Part shown: positions 53,098 through 63,381 of the stretch, piece by piece
Layout of the letters: every line of letters starts with the position of its first letter
Numbering within the stretch: the stretch's first letter is position 1
NCBI RefSeq assembly: GCF_030161555.1
Contig: NZ_BSUK01000001.1
Span: 868,001 to 932,000, forward strand
Reading direction: 5' to 3'
From: Luteimicrobium album
GTDB lineage: Bacteria; Actinomycetota; Actinomycetes; Actinomycetales; Cellulomonadaceae
DNA length: 64,000 nt
Program-made: the position numbers and the translations under genes
Notes under the pieces: generated by a model
Database searches by the model: none
Told to the model about the DNA's origin: nothing
The model's input: the letters and a program-made list of their open reading frames with translations, nothing else

Positions 53098-53529
53098 TTA
53101 TTCACGCGGTCGGCCGCACCCCTCAGAACGGCGACCAGCGGACGAGCGCCCCCGCTCGTCGCCCTCGGGCACGCTCGCCCGGCGCCCCCGGGGCACGATG
53201 ACGACGTCGCCGGACGACGCCGCCGCGAACACCCGACGACCCGGGTCCGCCCGGAGGGCGAGCGCCTCGAGCATGCCCTCGAGCCGCTCCACGCGTTCCT
53301 CCAGGGCCAGGATCTTCTTGATCCCCGCGAGGTTGATGCCCTCCTCGTGCGAGAGGCGGTACACCTCCCGGAGCTTCGCGACGTCGCGCGGGGAGTACCG
53401 GCGCCCCCGGCCGCGGGCGCGGCGCGGGGACACCAGTCCCAGCCGGTCGTACTGGCGCAGCGTCTGCGGGTGCATGCCCGCGAGCACCGCCGCCTCCGAG
53501 ATCACGAACCGTGGCTCGTCGTCGTTCAC
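53098..53529 (-). CDS. hspR: Heat-shock repressor HspR (MerR family)
   Basis: A 143-residue MerR-type repressor: FVISEAAVLAGMHPQTLRQYDRLGLVSPRRARGRGRRYS is the winged helix-turn-helix characteristic of HspR, and GIKKILALEERVERLEGML is the dimer coiled coil. HspR binds HAIR sites and needs DnaK as co-repressor, making a feedback loop. Two HAIR sites lie upstream of dnaK. It is the last gene of the dnaK operon, 25 bases after dnaJ. Confidence 0.95.
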   Translation of the reverse strand: MNDDEPRFVISEAAVLAGMHPQTLRQYDRLGLVSPRRARGRGRRYSPRDVAKLREVYRLSHEEGINLAGIKKILALEERVERLEGMLEALALRADPGRRVFAAASSGDVVIVPRGRRASVPEGDERGRSSAGRRSEGCGRPRE

Positions 53530-53554
53530 ACCGCACCTTCTCCCGCGGACCGCG

Positions 53555-54553
53555 TCACTGGGCCGCGCGCTCCGCGAGGTCCGCGCGGACGTCGTCGCCC
53601 GACGTCTGGGCCGCGAACTCCTCGACGGCCTGCTTCGCGGCCTTGGAGAGCTTCTGCGGCACGGCGACCTGGACGGTGACGTACAGGTCCCCGGTGCCCT
53701 TCGCCGTCTTGACGCCGCGCCCCTTGACGCGCAGCGTCCGGCCCGACGGCGTCCCCGCCGGGACCTTGAGCCGCACCGTCTGCCCGTCGATGGTCGGGAC
53801 CTCGAGCGTCGTGCCGAGGGCGGCCTCGGGGAACGTCACGGGGACGGTCATGCGCAGGTTCTTCGGGTTCGCCGGGTCGAGCGAGAACACGGGGTGCGGG
53901 GTCACGTGGACCGTGACCACGAGATCGCCGGCGGGGCCGCCCGTCATGCTGGTGCGGCCCTTGCCGGCGAGCTTGATCTTCTGGCCGTCGCGCACCCCCG
54001 CGGGGATGCGCGTGCGGACGGACCGCCCGTCGACGTCGAACGTCACCTCGGCGCCCTCGACGGCCGTGCGGAACGCGAGCGTCGTCGAAGCCGCGATGTC
54101 CTGGCCGCGCACCGGCGCCTGACGCCCGTACGGGCCGGCGGCCCCGCCTCCGAAGAGGCCGGACAGGATGTCCTCGAAGCCTCCACCGCCACCGCCGCCG
54201 GTCGAGTAGCGCACGCGCTGGCCGCCGGAGGCCCCGCCCCCGAACATGCCGCCGAACACGTCCTCGAACCCGCCGGTGCCGCCGCCCCCGCCGCCCGCGG
54301 AGAACCGGGCGCCGCCGCCTGCCATCGCCCGGACGGCGTCGTACTGCTGCCGCTGCTCGGGGTCCGACAGGACGGCGTACGCCTCGCCGATCTCCTTGAA
54401 CTTCGCCTCGGCGTTCGCGTCACCCTGGTTCTGGTCGGGATGCCACTGGCGCGCGAGCTTGCGGTACGCCTTCTTGATGGCGGCGTCGTCCGCGTCCTTG
54501 GGGACGCCGAGCGCCGCGTAGAAGTCCTTCTCGAACCAGTCCTGCCCGGTCAC
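53555..54553 (-). CDS. dnaJ: DnaJ-family co-chaperone (no zinc finger, DnaJ1/CbpA-like)
   Basis: A 332-residue J-protein. The J domain ([32 protein letters not shown]) keeps the HPD motif that stimulates DnaK. A long Gly/Phe-rich region with [12 protein letters not shown] and [12 protein letters not shown] follows, then two beta-sandwich client-binding domains ([36 protein letters not shown]). The four CxxCxGxG zinc repeats of classical DnaJ are absent, so it is a type II J-protein, as in the dnaK operon of many actinobacteria. Confidence 0.94.
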   Translation of the reverse strand: MTGQDWFEKDFYAALGVPKDADDAAIKKAYRKLARQWHPDQNQGDANAEAKFKEIGEAYAVLSDPEQRQQYDAVRAMAGGGARFSAGGGGGGTGGFEDVFGGMFGGGASGGQRVRYSTGGGGGGGFEDILSGLFGGGAAGPYGRQAPVRGQDIAASTTLAFRTAVEGAEVTFDVDGRSVRTRIPAGVRDGQKIKLAGKGRTSMTGGPAGDLVVTVHVTPHPVFSLDPANPKNLRMTVPVTFPEAALGTTLEVPTIDGQTVRLKVPAGTPSGRTLRVKGRGVKTAKGTGDLYVTVQVAVPQKLSKAAKQAVEEFAAQTSGDDVRADLAERAAQ

Positions 54554-54596
54554 GGCGTCTCCCTCCTTCTCGTTCCGATCGTGTCGTCCTTCGGTG

Positions 54597-55150
54597 TCAG
54601 CTCTCGGGCCCGACGACGGCGACGTTCGCCGCGCGGACCACCTTGTCGCCGATCTTGTACCCGGCCTCGATGACGATGCTGATCGTCGTCGAGGTCGCGT
54701 CCGCGTCGGCCTGGTGCATGAGCGCGTGGTGCAGGTTCGGGTCGAACTCCTCGCCGACCTGCCCGAACCGCTCGACGCCGTACTTGGCGAGGACGCCGTC
54801 GAGCTTGTCCGCGATGGCGGCGAACGGCCCGGTGAGGTCGCCGGCCGCGCGGGCGCGGTCGACGTCGTCGAGCACGGGCAGCAGGGCCACCAGCACGTCC
54901 TCGACGCCGCGCGAGCGCGCCGCCTCGGACTCGCGCTTGGCGCGGTTGCGGAAGTTCACGAACTCCGCGCGCTCACGCTGCAGCGCGTCCAGGTGGGCGG
55001 ACGCCTCGGCCTGCGCCGCGGCGAGCTCGCTGTCGACACCCTCGAGGGCGTCGCCCTCCTGGGGCTCGAAGTCGAGGTGGTCGATGCCCTCCGGGCCGGA
55101 GGAGGAGGGGTTCTCCTCCTCCGGCACGTCCGGGGTCCCGGTCGGGTCCG

Positions 55151-55154
<4 letters not shown>
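54597..55154 (-). CDS. grpE: Nucleotide exchange factor GrpE
   Basis: A 185-residue GrpE: an acidic N-terminus, a long coiled coil ([30 protein letters not shown]) and the C-terminal beta domain ([37 protein letters not shown]). It releases ADP from DnaK. The GTG start at 55154 overlaps the dnaK stop (GTGA), so the two are translated together. Confidence 0.96.
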
Positions 55155-57031
<1,877 letters not shown>

Positions 57032-57072
57032 GTGTGTTGCCTCCTGTGTTGCCGGGGTGCGCCCCCGGCCGG

Positions 57073-57093
57073 GTTGAGTCTGCTGCACTCAAG
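57073..57093. promoter_or_regulatory. HAIR operator 1 (HspR site)
   Basis: GTTGAGT-N7-ACTCAAG, one base from the CTTGAGT-N7-ACTCAAG consensus, 42 bases upstream of the dnaK ATG. Confidence 0.92.
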
Positions 57094-57136
57094 GTAGACA
57101 CGCCGTCGTCGGGCACGCAAGCCCGTGGCTGCCAAA

Positions 57137-57157
57137 CTTGAGTCTGTATGGCTCAAC
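57137..57157. promoter_or_regulatory. HAIR operator 2 (HspR site)
   Basis: CTTGAGT-N7-GCTCAAC, a second, slightly weaker HspR site 64 bases upstream of the first. Two sites at the dnaK promoter are usual in actinobacteria. Confidence 0.88.
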
Positions 57158-57351
57158 TCTTGCGAACTCGGGGGTATTCCCCGTCGGCAGTTCTCTCGCA
57201 GCCCGTCTGAGAACTCCTCCCGACCACCGGTCCGCCGAAAGGGCGAATCCGTTCCTCGGCTCAGGCGTGAAGAACAGACTTCCCCTTCTCGGCGCACCAC
57301 CGCGGCGCAATGCGATGGCCCCGGCGGCAGCCTGCCGTGCAGTATCGGGTT

Positions 57352-58071
57352 GTGGAACCGACCGTCGACGCCGGAGCATTCGTCGCAGACCGATACCCGG
57401 AAGCCCGGTGGGCGCTGCTCACGGGCAGCGTCGTGGACGCGTCGGCGCGCACCGCAGGGTCGGACCTCGACGTCGTCGTCTGCCTCACCGACGGCGGGAT
57501 GGGCCACCGCGACTCGCTGCGCTGGCACGGGTGGCCGGTCGAGGTATTCGCCAACCCCGAGAGCGGCCACCGATGGTTCCTCGAGAAGGAGGGCGCCCGA
57601 AGGAAGCCGATCCTCTGCCGGATGATCGCCACAGGAGTTCAGGTCGCCGGCGAGCCGGGCGCGTCGCTGGCCCTCCAGTCCGAATGCAGGGCGCTGTTGG
57701 ACGCCGGACCGGGCGCACCGTCGGACACGATGCTCGAGGACCTTCGCTACGCCGTCACGGACCTGCTCGACGACCTCACGTACACGCGTGACGCCGGCGA
57801 GGCGATCGCGGCTCGACACGTCCTCTGGGAACGAGTGGGACACTTTGCCCTGGCGGCCGCGGGTCGTTGGGACGGCGGTGGAAAGTGGCTCCTGCGCGAG
57901 CTGCGCGCCTGGGATCCCGGTTGGGCTGCCCGCTGGCTCGCCGCAGTAGAGCATGACGAGACGATGACCACACTCGCGCACGAGACGCTTCGGGCGGCCG
58001 GTGGGCCACTCTTCGAGGGATACCGGCGGACCGCGCCGGCCATGGGCGAACCAGACACGGATCACCGCTGA
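57352..58071 (+). CDS. Nucleotidyltransferase-superfamily protein
   Basis: About 239 residues. The N-terminal part has the polymerase-beta-like nucleotidyltransferase signature WALLTGSVVDASARTAGSDLDVVV (GS, then DLD metal ligands). The rest is helical (LEDLRYAVTDLLDDLTYTRDAGEAIAARHVL, FALAAAGRWDGGGKWLLREL), like substrate-binding domains of antibiotic nucleotidyltransferases. It may modify a small molecule. GTG at 57352 lies 6 bases after CAGTAT; an upstream ATG at 57310 is an alternative. Its 3' end overlaps a convergent remnant by 10 bases. Confidence 0.75.
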   Translation: MEPTVDAGAFVADRYPEARWALLTGSVVDASARTAGSDLDVVVCLTDGGMGHRDSLRWHGWPVEVFANPESGHRWFLEKEGARRKPILCRMIATGVQVAGEPGASLALQSECRALLDAGPGAPSDTMLEDLRYAVTDLLDDLTYTRDAGEAIAARHVLWERVGHFALAAAGRWDGGGKWLLRELRAWDPGWAARWLAAVEHDETMTTLAHETLRAAGGPLFEGYRRTAPAMGEPDTDHR

Positions 58072-58220
58072 CGCGCGAGGCAGCCAGCGGGCTGCCGAGA
58101 ACAGCTGCTCTCAGCCCCTTCGCCAGGCACCGCACCCCGCAGGTGGGCGAGCGACGTCGACGCGTCGATGAAACCGAACCCGCGGTCGGCGTCGAACCAT
58201 CGGACGTTTCCCTGGGGCAC
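58062..58220 (-). pseudogene. Truncated cold-shock-domain gene remnant
   Basis: GTG at 58220, with AAGGAG 6-7 bases upstream, opens a 52-residue frame starting MPQGNVRWFDADRGFGFIDA. These 20 residues match the first strands of cold-shock proteins, including the RNP1-type RGFGFI. The rest (SLAHLRGAVPGEG onward) does not match: the second half with the RNP2 motif is missing in every frame. I read it as a decayed cspA-like gene. Confidence 0.6.
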
Positions 58221-58309
58221 CGTGGACTCCTTGTCTCGACAGACGTTGCCGTCGTCCAGTGCTTCCGCAAGGGCCGCCCGCTGACCCCCACGCGGAGGAC
58301 GGGTGCGGG

Positions 58310-59163
58310 TCAGCGCTCCGAACGCGGGACCGCGATCAGCGCGCTGGCCGTCTCATTGCCGGCACGCACCGCGTCGGCCAGGGTCGCTCCCGCGGCGAGG
58401 CGAGACGCGACGGTGCCGGCGAAGCAGTCGCCCGCCCCCGTCGTGTCGACGGGGGCGACTGGAACCACCGGCACCTCGACGACATCGTCGCCTGCGGCGA
58501 CGAGCGTGGCCTCGCCCCCGAGCGTCATGACGGTGCTCCGGGTCACGCCGGCCAGCGCGCGCACGACCGTGTGTGGATCGTCGCCGTCCCCTCCCCCAAG
58601 GAGGCCGAGCCTTCGTGCGCGTTGACGATCAGGGGGTCGGCCACCGCGAGGAGCTCGGACGGCAGCACACGCGCCGGGCTCGCGTTGAGGATGAGTCGCA
58701 CGCCGTGTGCGACACACCAGCCGGCAGCCGCTTCGACCGCCGACAGCGGGATCTCGAGCTGCGTCAGGACCACCGCGGGGCGGAGCTCGTCCAGCGCGTG
58801 CACGACGACCGGCCCGTCGACCAGGTCGTTCGCCAGCGGCGCGACGATGATGCTGTTCTCGCCGTCCGGCGTGAGCGTGATGAGAGCCCGACCCGTCGGC
58901 GCCGTGGTCTCGGCGAGGTACCCGGCCGCGACGCCGGCGGCCGCGAGCCGCGCTCGGGCGCGACGACCCGGCTCGTCGCGCCCGACGGCGCCGACGAACG
59001 CCGTCGGCCCCGCCGCAGCCGCCCCGAGGGCCTGATTCAGCCCCTTGCCTCCCACGACCTCGACGAAGCCGTCGCCGAGGACCGTCTCACCGGGTCCGGG
59101 CCGACGCGGGGCCGTGACGACCAGGTCGATGTTGGTGGAGCCGACGACGACCACACCTACCAC
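58310..59163 (-). CDS. PfkB-family (ribokinase-like) sugar/nucleoside kinase, one frame break
   Basis: About 284 residues. The N-terminal signature VVVVGSTNIDLVVTAPRRPGPGETVLG, GGKGLNQALGAAAAG and LTQLEIPLSAVEAA are ribokinase-like, and the C-terminal anion hole with catalytic Asp is VDTTGAGDCFAG. One G added at 58610-58611 joins NAHEG to LGLLGGGDGDD. The C-terminus (ALIAVPRSER) is shorter than usual. GTG at 59163 has AAGGAG 8 bases upstream, inside the permease stop region. It ends the operon and probably phosphorylates ribose released from nucleosides. Confidence 0.85.
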
Positions 59164-59168
59164 GGGGA

Positions 59169-60005
59169 TCACTCCTTGCTTCCGGTGCTGGCGACCGAGG
59201 TGACGAAGTACCGCTGCAGCGCGAGCAGGACGCCCGCGGGGATGACGGCCAGGATCGCGGTCTCCGCAAAGACCCTGCCATAGTCGGTCGAGAACCCGCC
59301 GAACGCCTTGGAGATCGTCACCGGTGCGAGGTCGAGCGAGCTGTGGGAGATGATCAGGAGCGGCCACAGGTAGGCCTGCCACTGGAACAGGAACAAGATG
59401 AGCCCCGCCCCGATCAGGGCCGGTTTCGTCAGCGGCAGGTAGACGGACCAGAACGTCCGGAACGGCCCGGCACCGTCGAGCTTGGCCGCCTCTGCCAGGG
59501 ACGGCGGCACGCCGAGGAAGAACTGCCGCAACGTGAAGACCACCAACCCGTTGCCGAGCCCGGGCAGGATCAGCGCGACCAGCGAGTTGCTCAGGCCCCA
59601 GTCGGAGAACGACTGCGACAGCGGGATCGCGATGGCCTCGAACGAGACGAGGAAGCTGAGCACGACGATCGTGAAGACGGCGCTGCGGCCACGGAACGGG
59701 ATGACGGCGAGGGCGTAGGCCGCCATCGCGCTGATCGCGAGCCCGACGACGACCGTCACGCCGGCGACGACGATGCTGTTCCCGAGCGAGCGGAGGAAGC
59801 CGTTGTCGATCGCCGAGCTGAGGTTGACCGTCGTCCAGTGCTGCGGCCAGAGCGTCGACCAGCCGACCGGGGAGCTGTTGGCGAAGGTCTCGGTCGCCGT
59901 GCGGAACGTCGAGGCGACGAGCCAGAGCACGGGCGCGAGGAACAGCAGGGACACGATCACGGCGACCGCGGTCATCGTGATGCGGAAGGTACGCGAGGCG
60001 TGCAT
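59169..60005 (-). CDS. Carbohydrate ABC transporter permease (MalG-like)
   Basis: A 278-residue permease with six spans. The EAA loop LAEAAKLDGAGPFRTFWSVYLPLTKPAL contacts the ATPase. It begins one base after the stop of its partner permease. No ATPase gene lies here, so a shared, multipurpose ATPase such as MsiK is likely. Substrate, from context, is a nucleoside or ribose derivative. Confidence 0.93.
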   Translation of the reverse strand: MHASRTFRITMTAVAVIVSLLFLAPVLWLVASTFRTATETFANSSPVGWSTLWPQHWTTVNLSSAIDNGFLRSLGNSIVVAGVTVVVGLAISAMAAYALAVIPFRGRSAVFTIVVLSFLVSFEAIAIPLSQSFSDWGLSNSLVALILPGLGNGLVVFTLRQFFLGVPPSLAEAAKLDGAGPFRTFWSVYLPLTKPALIGAGLILFLFQWQAYLWPLLIISHSSLDLAPVTISKAFGGFSTDYGRVFAETAILAVIPAGVLLALQRYFVTSVASTGSKE

Positions 60006-60006
60006 G

Positions 60007-60938
60007 TCACTCCTCCCCGTCGTCGGTGCGAAGGAGCCGGAACTGCACGGCGACGATCGCGATCATGAGGACCAGCAGGAACAGGAGCTCCACCGACGCC
60101 TGGTACGGGTTCGAGAGTTCGTAGCTCTGATGGAAGATGTCGAACATCAGGAAGTCGGATTTCCCGTTCGGCCCGCCGTCGGTGAGGATCTGGACGGGCG
60201 CGAAGAGCACGAAGTTGGACACGGTGTCCGCGACGAGGACGAACAGCAGCGGTCGCCGGAGCATGGGGATCGTGACAGAGAAGAATTGCCGGATCGGCCC
60301 CGCTCCGTCCAGGCGGGCGGCCTCGTAGTAGACCGGCGGGACGTCGTTGAGGCCGGCGATGAGAAACATCATCCAGTAGCCGATCCCGATCCAGCTCGCC
60401 AGGATGATCATCGACAGGACGACCTGGTGGGGGCTCGTGAACCAGGGCTGGGCCGGCAGCCCGAACAGGTCGAGCACGCCGTTGACGGGGCCGTCGGGCC
60501 GCAGGGCGAGTCCCCACACGATCGTCGACCCCGCCATCGGAACGGCCGCCGGCAGGAAGATCAGCGTGCGCCAGACCCCCGCGCCGGGATGTTCCTCGTC
60601 ATCACGACGGCGAGGAGCAGCGCTAACACGATCTGCAGCGGGTTGACGATCACGTTGAAGATCAGGGTCTGACGGACCGACCGCCAGAAGTCGGGGCTGC
60701 TGAGCACCTGCCCGTACAGGTCGAGGCCGACGAACTTGGCGGGGATCAGGCTCCCGGGCAGGCCGGAGTGCATCGACGTGTTGATCGCCTTGATCGTGGG
60801 GACGAGACGGAGCACGACGATGAGGACGACGGTGGGCGCGAGGAAGGCGACGGCAGCCAGCGCGTCGGCGCGGCGCGCGGTGCGACGGCGGCGCACGGGG
60901 ACCGGACGGTCGCCGGTGGATGTGGTGCTGTGCTGCAT
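60007..60938 (-). CDS. Carbohydrate ABC transporter permease (MalF/UgpA-like), one frame break
   Basis: About 310 residues. The N-terminal piece ends at NIPARG; the rest (VWRTLIFLPAAVPMAGSTIVWG, the EAA loop YYEAARLDGAGPIRQFFSVTIPML) is in another frame. One G added to a G5 run (60576-60580) gives MTRNIPARGVWRTLIF, as in the family. It pairs with the downstream permease to form the channel. Confidence 0.92.
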
Positions 60939-60955
60939 GGACAGGCTCCGGTGGT

Positions 60956-60987
60956 GGGGTGCGGCCCGGCTCGCCGGGCCGCACCCC
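60956..60987 (-). terminator. Hairpin between the binding-protein and permease genes
   Basis: GGGGTGCGGCCCGGC-TC-GCCGGGCCGCACCCC forms a perfect stem of about 15 bp in the 61-base gap. Such hairpins after binding-protein genes often lower permease levels or protect the upstream message. Confidence 0.8.
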
Positions 60988-60999
60988 GGACGGTGGCGG

Positions 61000-62349
61000 C
61001 TACTTCTTGTACTTGGCCCAGGCGCTGACGAGGTCGCTCGACGCCGACTTCAGCGCCTGGGAGGCGTCGGTGCCGTTGATGATGTCGTCGAAGGCCTTGG
61101 TCATGGTGTCCTCGAACTCGACGTACCCCACGGTCTGCAGTCGCAGCGTCGCGGTGTTCTCGAGCTCGTACTTCATCAACGGGACGACGCCGGCGAACCG
61201 CGGGTCCTTGAACGTGGCGCTCTCGTAGAACTTGGCGCTGCCCTCGTTGTTCGACGGTGGCACGGTGAGCGACGTGAGGTACTGGGAGTAGCCGCCGTCG
61301 TCGATCCCCATGAACTTCATGAAGATCAGGGCCGCGTTGGCCTTCTCCTTCGAGTCGTTCGGGTTGAGACCGAGCGACCAGCCACCCGTTGGCGTGCTCG
61401 CGGTACCGCCCTCGAACTCGGGGAAGGCCGCGACGCCGAAGTCGAGCTTCTTCTCCGCTGTGAACTGGGCACCCCACCAGGGGCCCCCGACGAAGTAGGC
61501 GACCTTGCCCGCCGCGAAGAGGTTCGGCGTGTCGGCGACCTTCACGCCGCGCGGCGAGACGCCGTCGGCGAACAGCTGTCCGTACCAGGTGAACGCCTTG
61601 GTCCAGCCGGCGTCCGTGACGGCCGGCGTAAGGTTGCCGTCGCCGTTGCCGCCGGCGCTGCCCCCGGCCGAGATCGCGAGAGGCTCGAGCTGGTAGTAGC
61701 GGTCGATCTGGTCGAAGACCAGCCCGTACTGGGCGCCGCCGGCGCTCTGCGCCTTCTTCGCGTCGGCCGTGACCTGCTCCCAGGTGAGCCGAGCGGACGC
61801 GTCTGCGGACGGCGTCTCGATGCCGGCCTTGTCGAGCAGCGTCTTGTTGTAATACAGGATGTTGGTCGACGTCTGGTACGGCATCGCAACGAGCTTCTCG
61901 TCGACCGTGGCCGCTTTGAGGCTGGCGGGGTCCACGTCGTCCTTGAGCTCCGGGAACGTCTTCGTGAGGTCGGCAAGGTAGCCACGGCTCGCGTACGCCT
62001 CGGTGCGCGGCATGTCGACGTCGTACACGTCGATCGACTTCTTGTCGCTCGTCAGACGTGCGGCCAGGACGCTGTTGAAGTCGTCGAACGGCTCGGCCTC
62101 GTACTTGACGGTGATGTTCGGGTGCTTCGCGTGGAACGCGTCCAGGACGGGCTGGATCTGGTCCGCCGCGTAGGCGGCGCCCGCGTAGGTGATCGTGACG
62201 GGCGAGGTCGGCTCGGTGAGCGTGGCAGGCGCCGCGGCGTTCGAGCCCCCGTCGTCCGAGCCGGAGCTGCAGGCAGCGAGCGCGGTGGCCGCGACGGTGA
62301 GGAGCGCTACGACGGCCAGAGGTCGTCTCACACCGTTGTGATGGCTCAT
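61000..62349 (-). CDS. Extracellular solute-binding lipoprotein (family 1)
   Basis: A 449-residue lipoprotein: the signal (LAVVALLTVAATALAACSSG) has the lipobox LAAC. The mature part is a family 1 binding protein: VTITYAGAAYAADQIQPVLDAFHAKHPNITVKYE, SKSIDVYDVDMPRTEAYASRGYL, VAMPYQTSTNILYYNKTLLDKAG. It captures the substrate for the two permeases downstream. From its neighbours the ligand may be a nucleoside or ADP-ribose-like compound, though the fold is that of sugar binders. Confidence 0.92.
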   Translation of the reverse strand: MSHHNGVRRPLAVVALLTVAATALAACSSGSDDGGSNAAAPATLTEPTSPVTITYAGAAYAADQIQPVLDAFHAKHPNITVKYEAEPFDDFNSVLAARLTSDKKSIDVYDVDMPRTEAYASRGYLADLTKTFPELKDDVDPASLKAATVDEKLVAMPYQTSTNILYYNKTLLDKAGIETPSADASARLTWEQVTADAKKAQSAGGAQYGLVFDQIDRYYQLEPLAISAGGSAGGNGDGNLTPAVTDAGWTKAFTWYGQLFADGVSPRGVKVADTPNLFAAGKVAYFVGGPWWGAQFTAEKKLDFGVAAFPEFEGGTASTPTGGWSLGLNPNDSKEKANAALIFMKFMGIDDGGYSQYLTSLTVPPSNNEGSAKFYESATFKDPRFAGVVPLMKYELENTATLRLQTVGYVEFEDTMTKAFDDIINGTDASQALKSASSDLVSAWAKYKK

Positions 62350-62373
62350 GGTGAGTCCTTACGGTCGGATGGA

Positions 62374-63381
62374 TCAGCGCCCGGTGGGACCGGGCTCTGG
62401 GGTGGGATTGGTGATGCGGGACAGGAAGACGTCCCGGAACCCGTCGACGTCGGTCTCGACGGCCACGGTGGCGTTGAAGCAGGTCGGCCGCTGAAGAGCG
62501 AGGCCGCGGTCGGCGACGACGAGGCCCCGAGCGAGCTCGCTCGTCGTCTCGGCCGTTACCTGGGCGGGCTCCCAGCGGAGCAGATCGGGATGGGTGACCG
62601 CGCCGACGACGAGCGGGTCGTGCAGGAAGCACGCGTCGACGTGCTCGGGCCGGGTGGGGAACGCCCGGTGGAGGAAATCGACCCACGCGTCCGTGCAGTC
62701 CGCGACCCACTGCGCGAACGGCTCGGCCGTCTCGCGCAGGCTCGCGGCGTCGCTCCGGCGCAGCATGACCTTCGACGTCTGGTCGAGCCCGACCATGCGT
62801 ATCCGCGCCCCCGACCGCAGTACCTCGTCGAGGGCCTCGGGATCGGCGTAGGCGTTGAAGTCGCCGACCACGGTGACGTTCTGCGCGAACGTCGTCGCGC
62901 TCCCCGCCATGAGCACCAGCTCGCGGACGTTGGTCGCGAATGCGGGGTCCTGGCGCAGCGCGAGGGCGAGGTTCGTCATCGGGCCGATCGCTATCACGAC
63001 CAGCTCGCCGGGACGCTCCGCGGCGGCCTCGACCAGGAAGTCCGCCGCCGTCTCGGCACGAGTGGGTCCGAGGAGCTCGTGTGACGGTCCGCGGTCTCCC
63101 GCGGGCAGCACGGCGTCGAAGAGCGCCCGGAGAGGGCGCATGTCCCGTTCGAGCGGCGCGTCGGCGCCGGCGACGACCGGCACGTCCTTCCGTCCCAGCC
63201 GGGTGAGCAGCCGGCGGGCCACGTCGACGCCCGTGCCGAGGTCGACGTTGCCGTTGACGACGGTGAGGCCCAGGACATCGAGCTCGGGCGACCGCAGCGC
63301 GAGGGCGATCGCGAGCCCGTCGTCGATGTCGCTGCCGGGCTCGCCCAGGCCGGGGTCGGTGTCGATCACGACGGGGATCAT
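62374..63381 (-). CDS. Nucleoside hydrolase
   Basis: A 335-residue ribohydrolase of the inosine/uridine-preferring group. The Ca-binding motif is split: VIDTDPG, then a six-residue insert GLGEPGSD, then IDDGLAIALAL. Other motifs are GLTVVNGNVDL, AIGPMTNLALALRQDP, GDFNAYADPEAL and FLHDPLVVGAV with the catalytic His-Asp. It cleaves nucleosides into base and ribose. The ATG overlaps the stop of the ADP-ribosylglycohydrolase gene (ATGA). Confidence 0.92.
   Translation of the reverse strand: MIPVVIDTDPGLGEPGSDIDDGLAIALALRSPELDVLGLTVVNGNVDLGTGVDVARRLLTRLGRKDVPVVAGADAPLERDMRPLRALFDAVLPAGDRGPSHELLGPTRAETAADFLVEAAAERPGELVVIAIGPMTNLALALRQDPAFATNVRELVLMAGSATTFAQNVTVVGDFNAYADPEALDEVLRSGARIRMVGLDQTSKVMLRRSDAASLRETAEPFAQWVADCTDAWVDFLHRAFPTRPEHVDACFLHDPLVVGAVTHPDLLRWEPAQVTAETTSELARGLVVADRGLALQRPTCFNATVAVETDVDGFRDVFLSRITNPTPEPGPTGR

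Noticed and set aside
57158..57310. Hairpin-like AGTTCTC/GAGAACT and partial repeat upstream of the nucleotidyltransferase
   Set aside because: Only 7-bp arms with a long loop; not distinct enough from chance to list as a feature.
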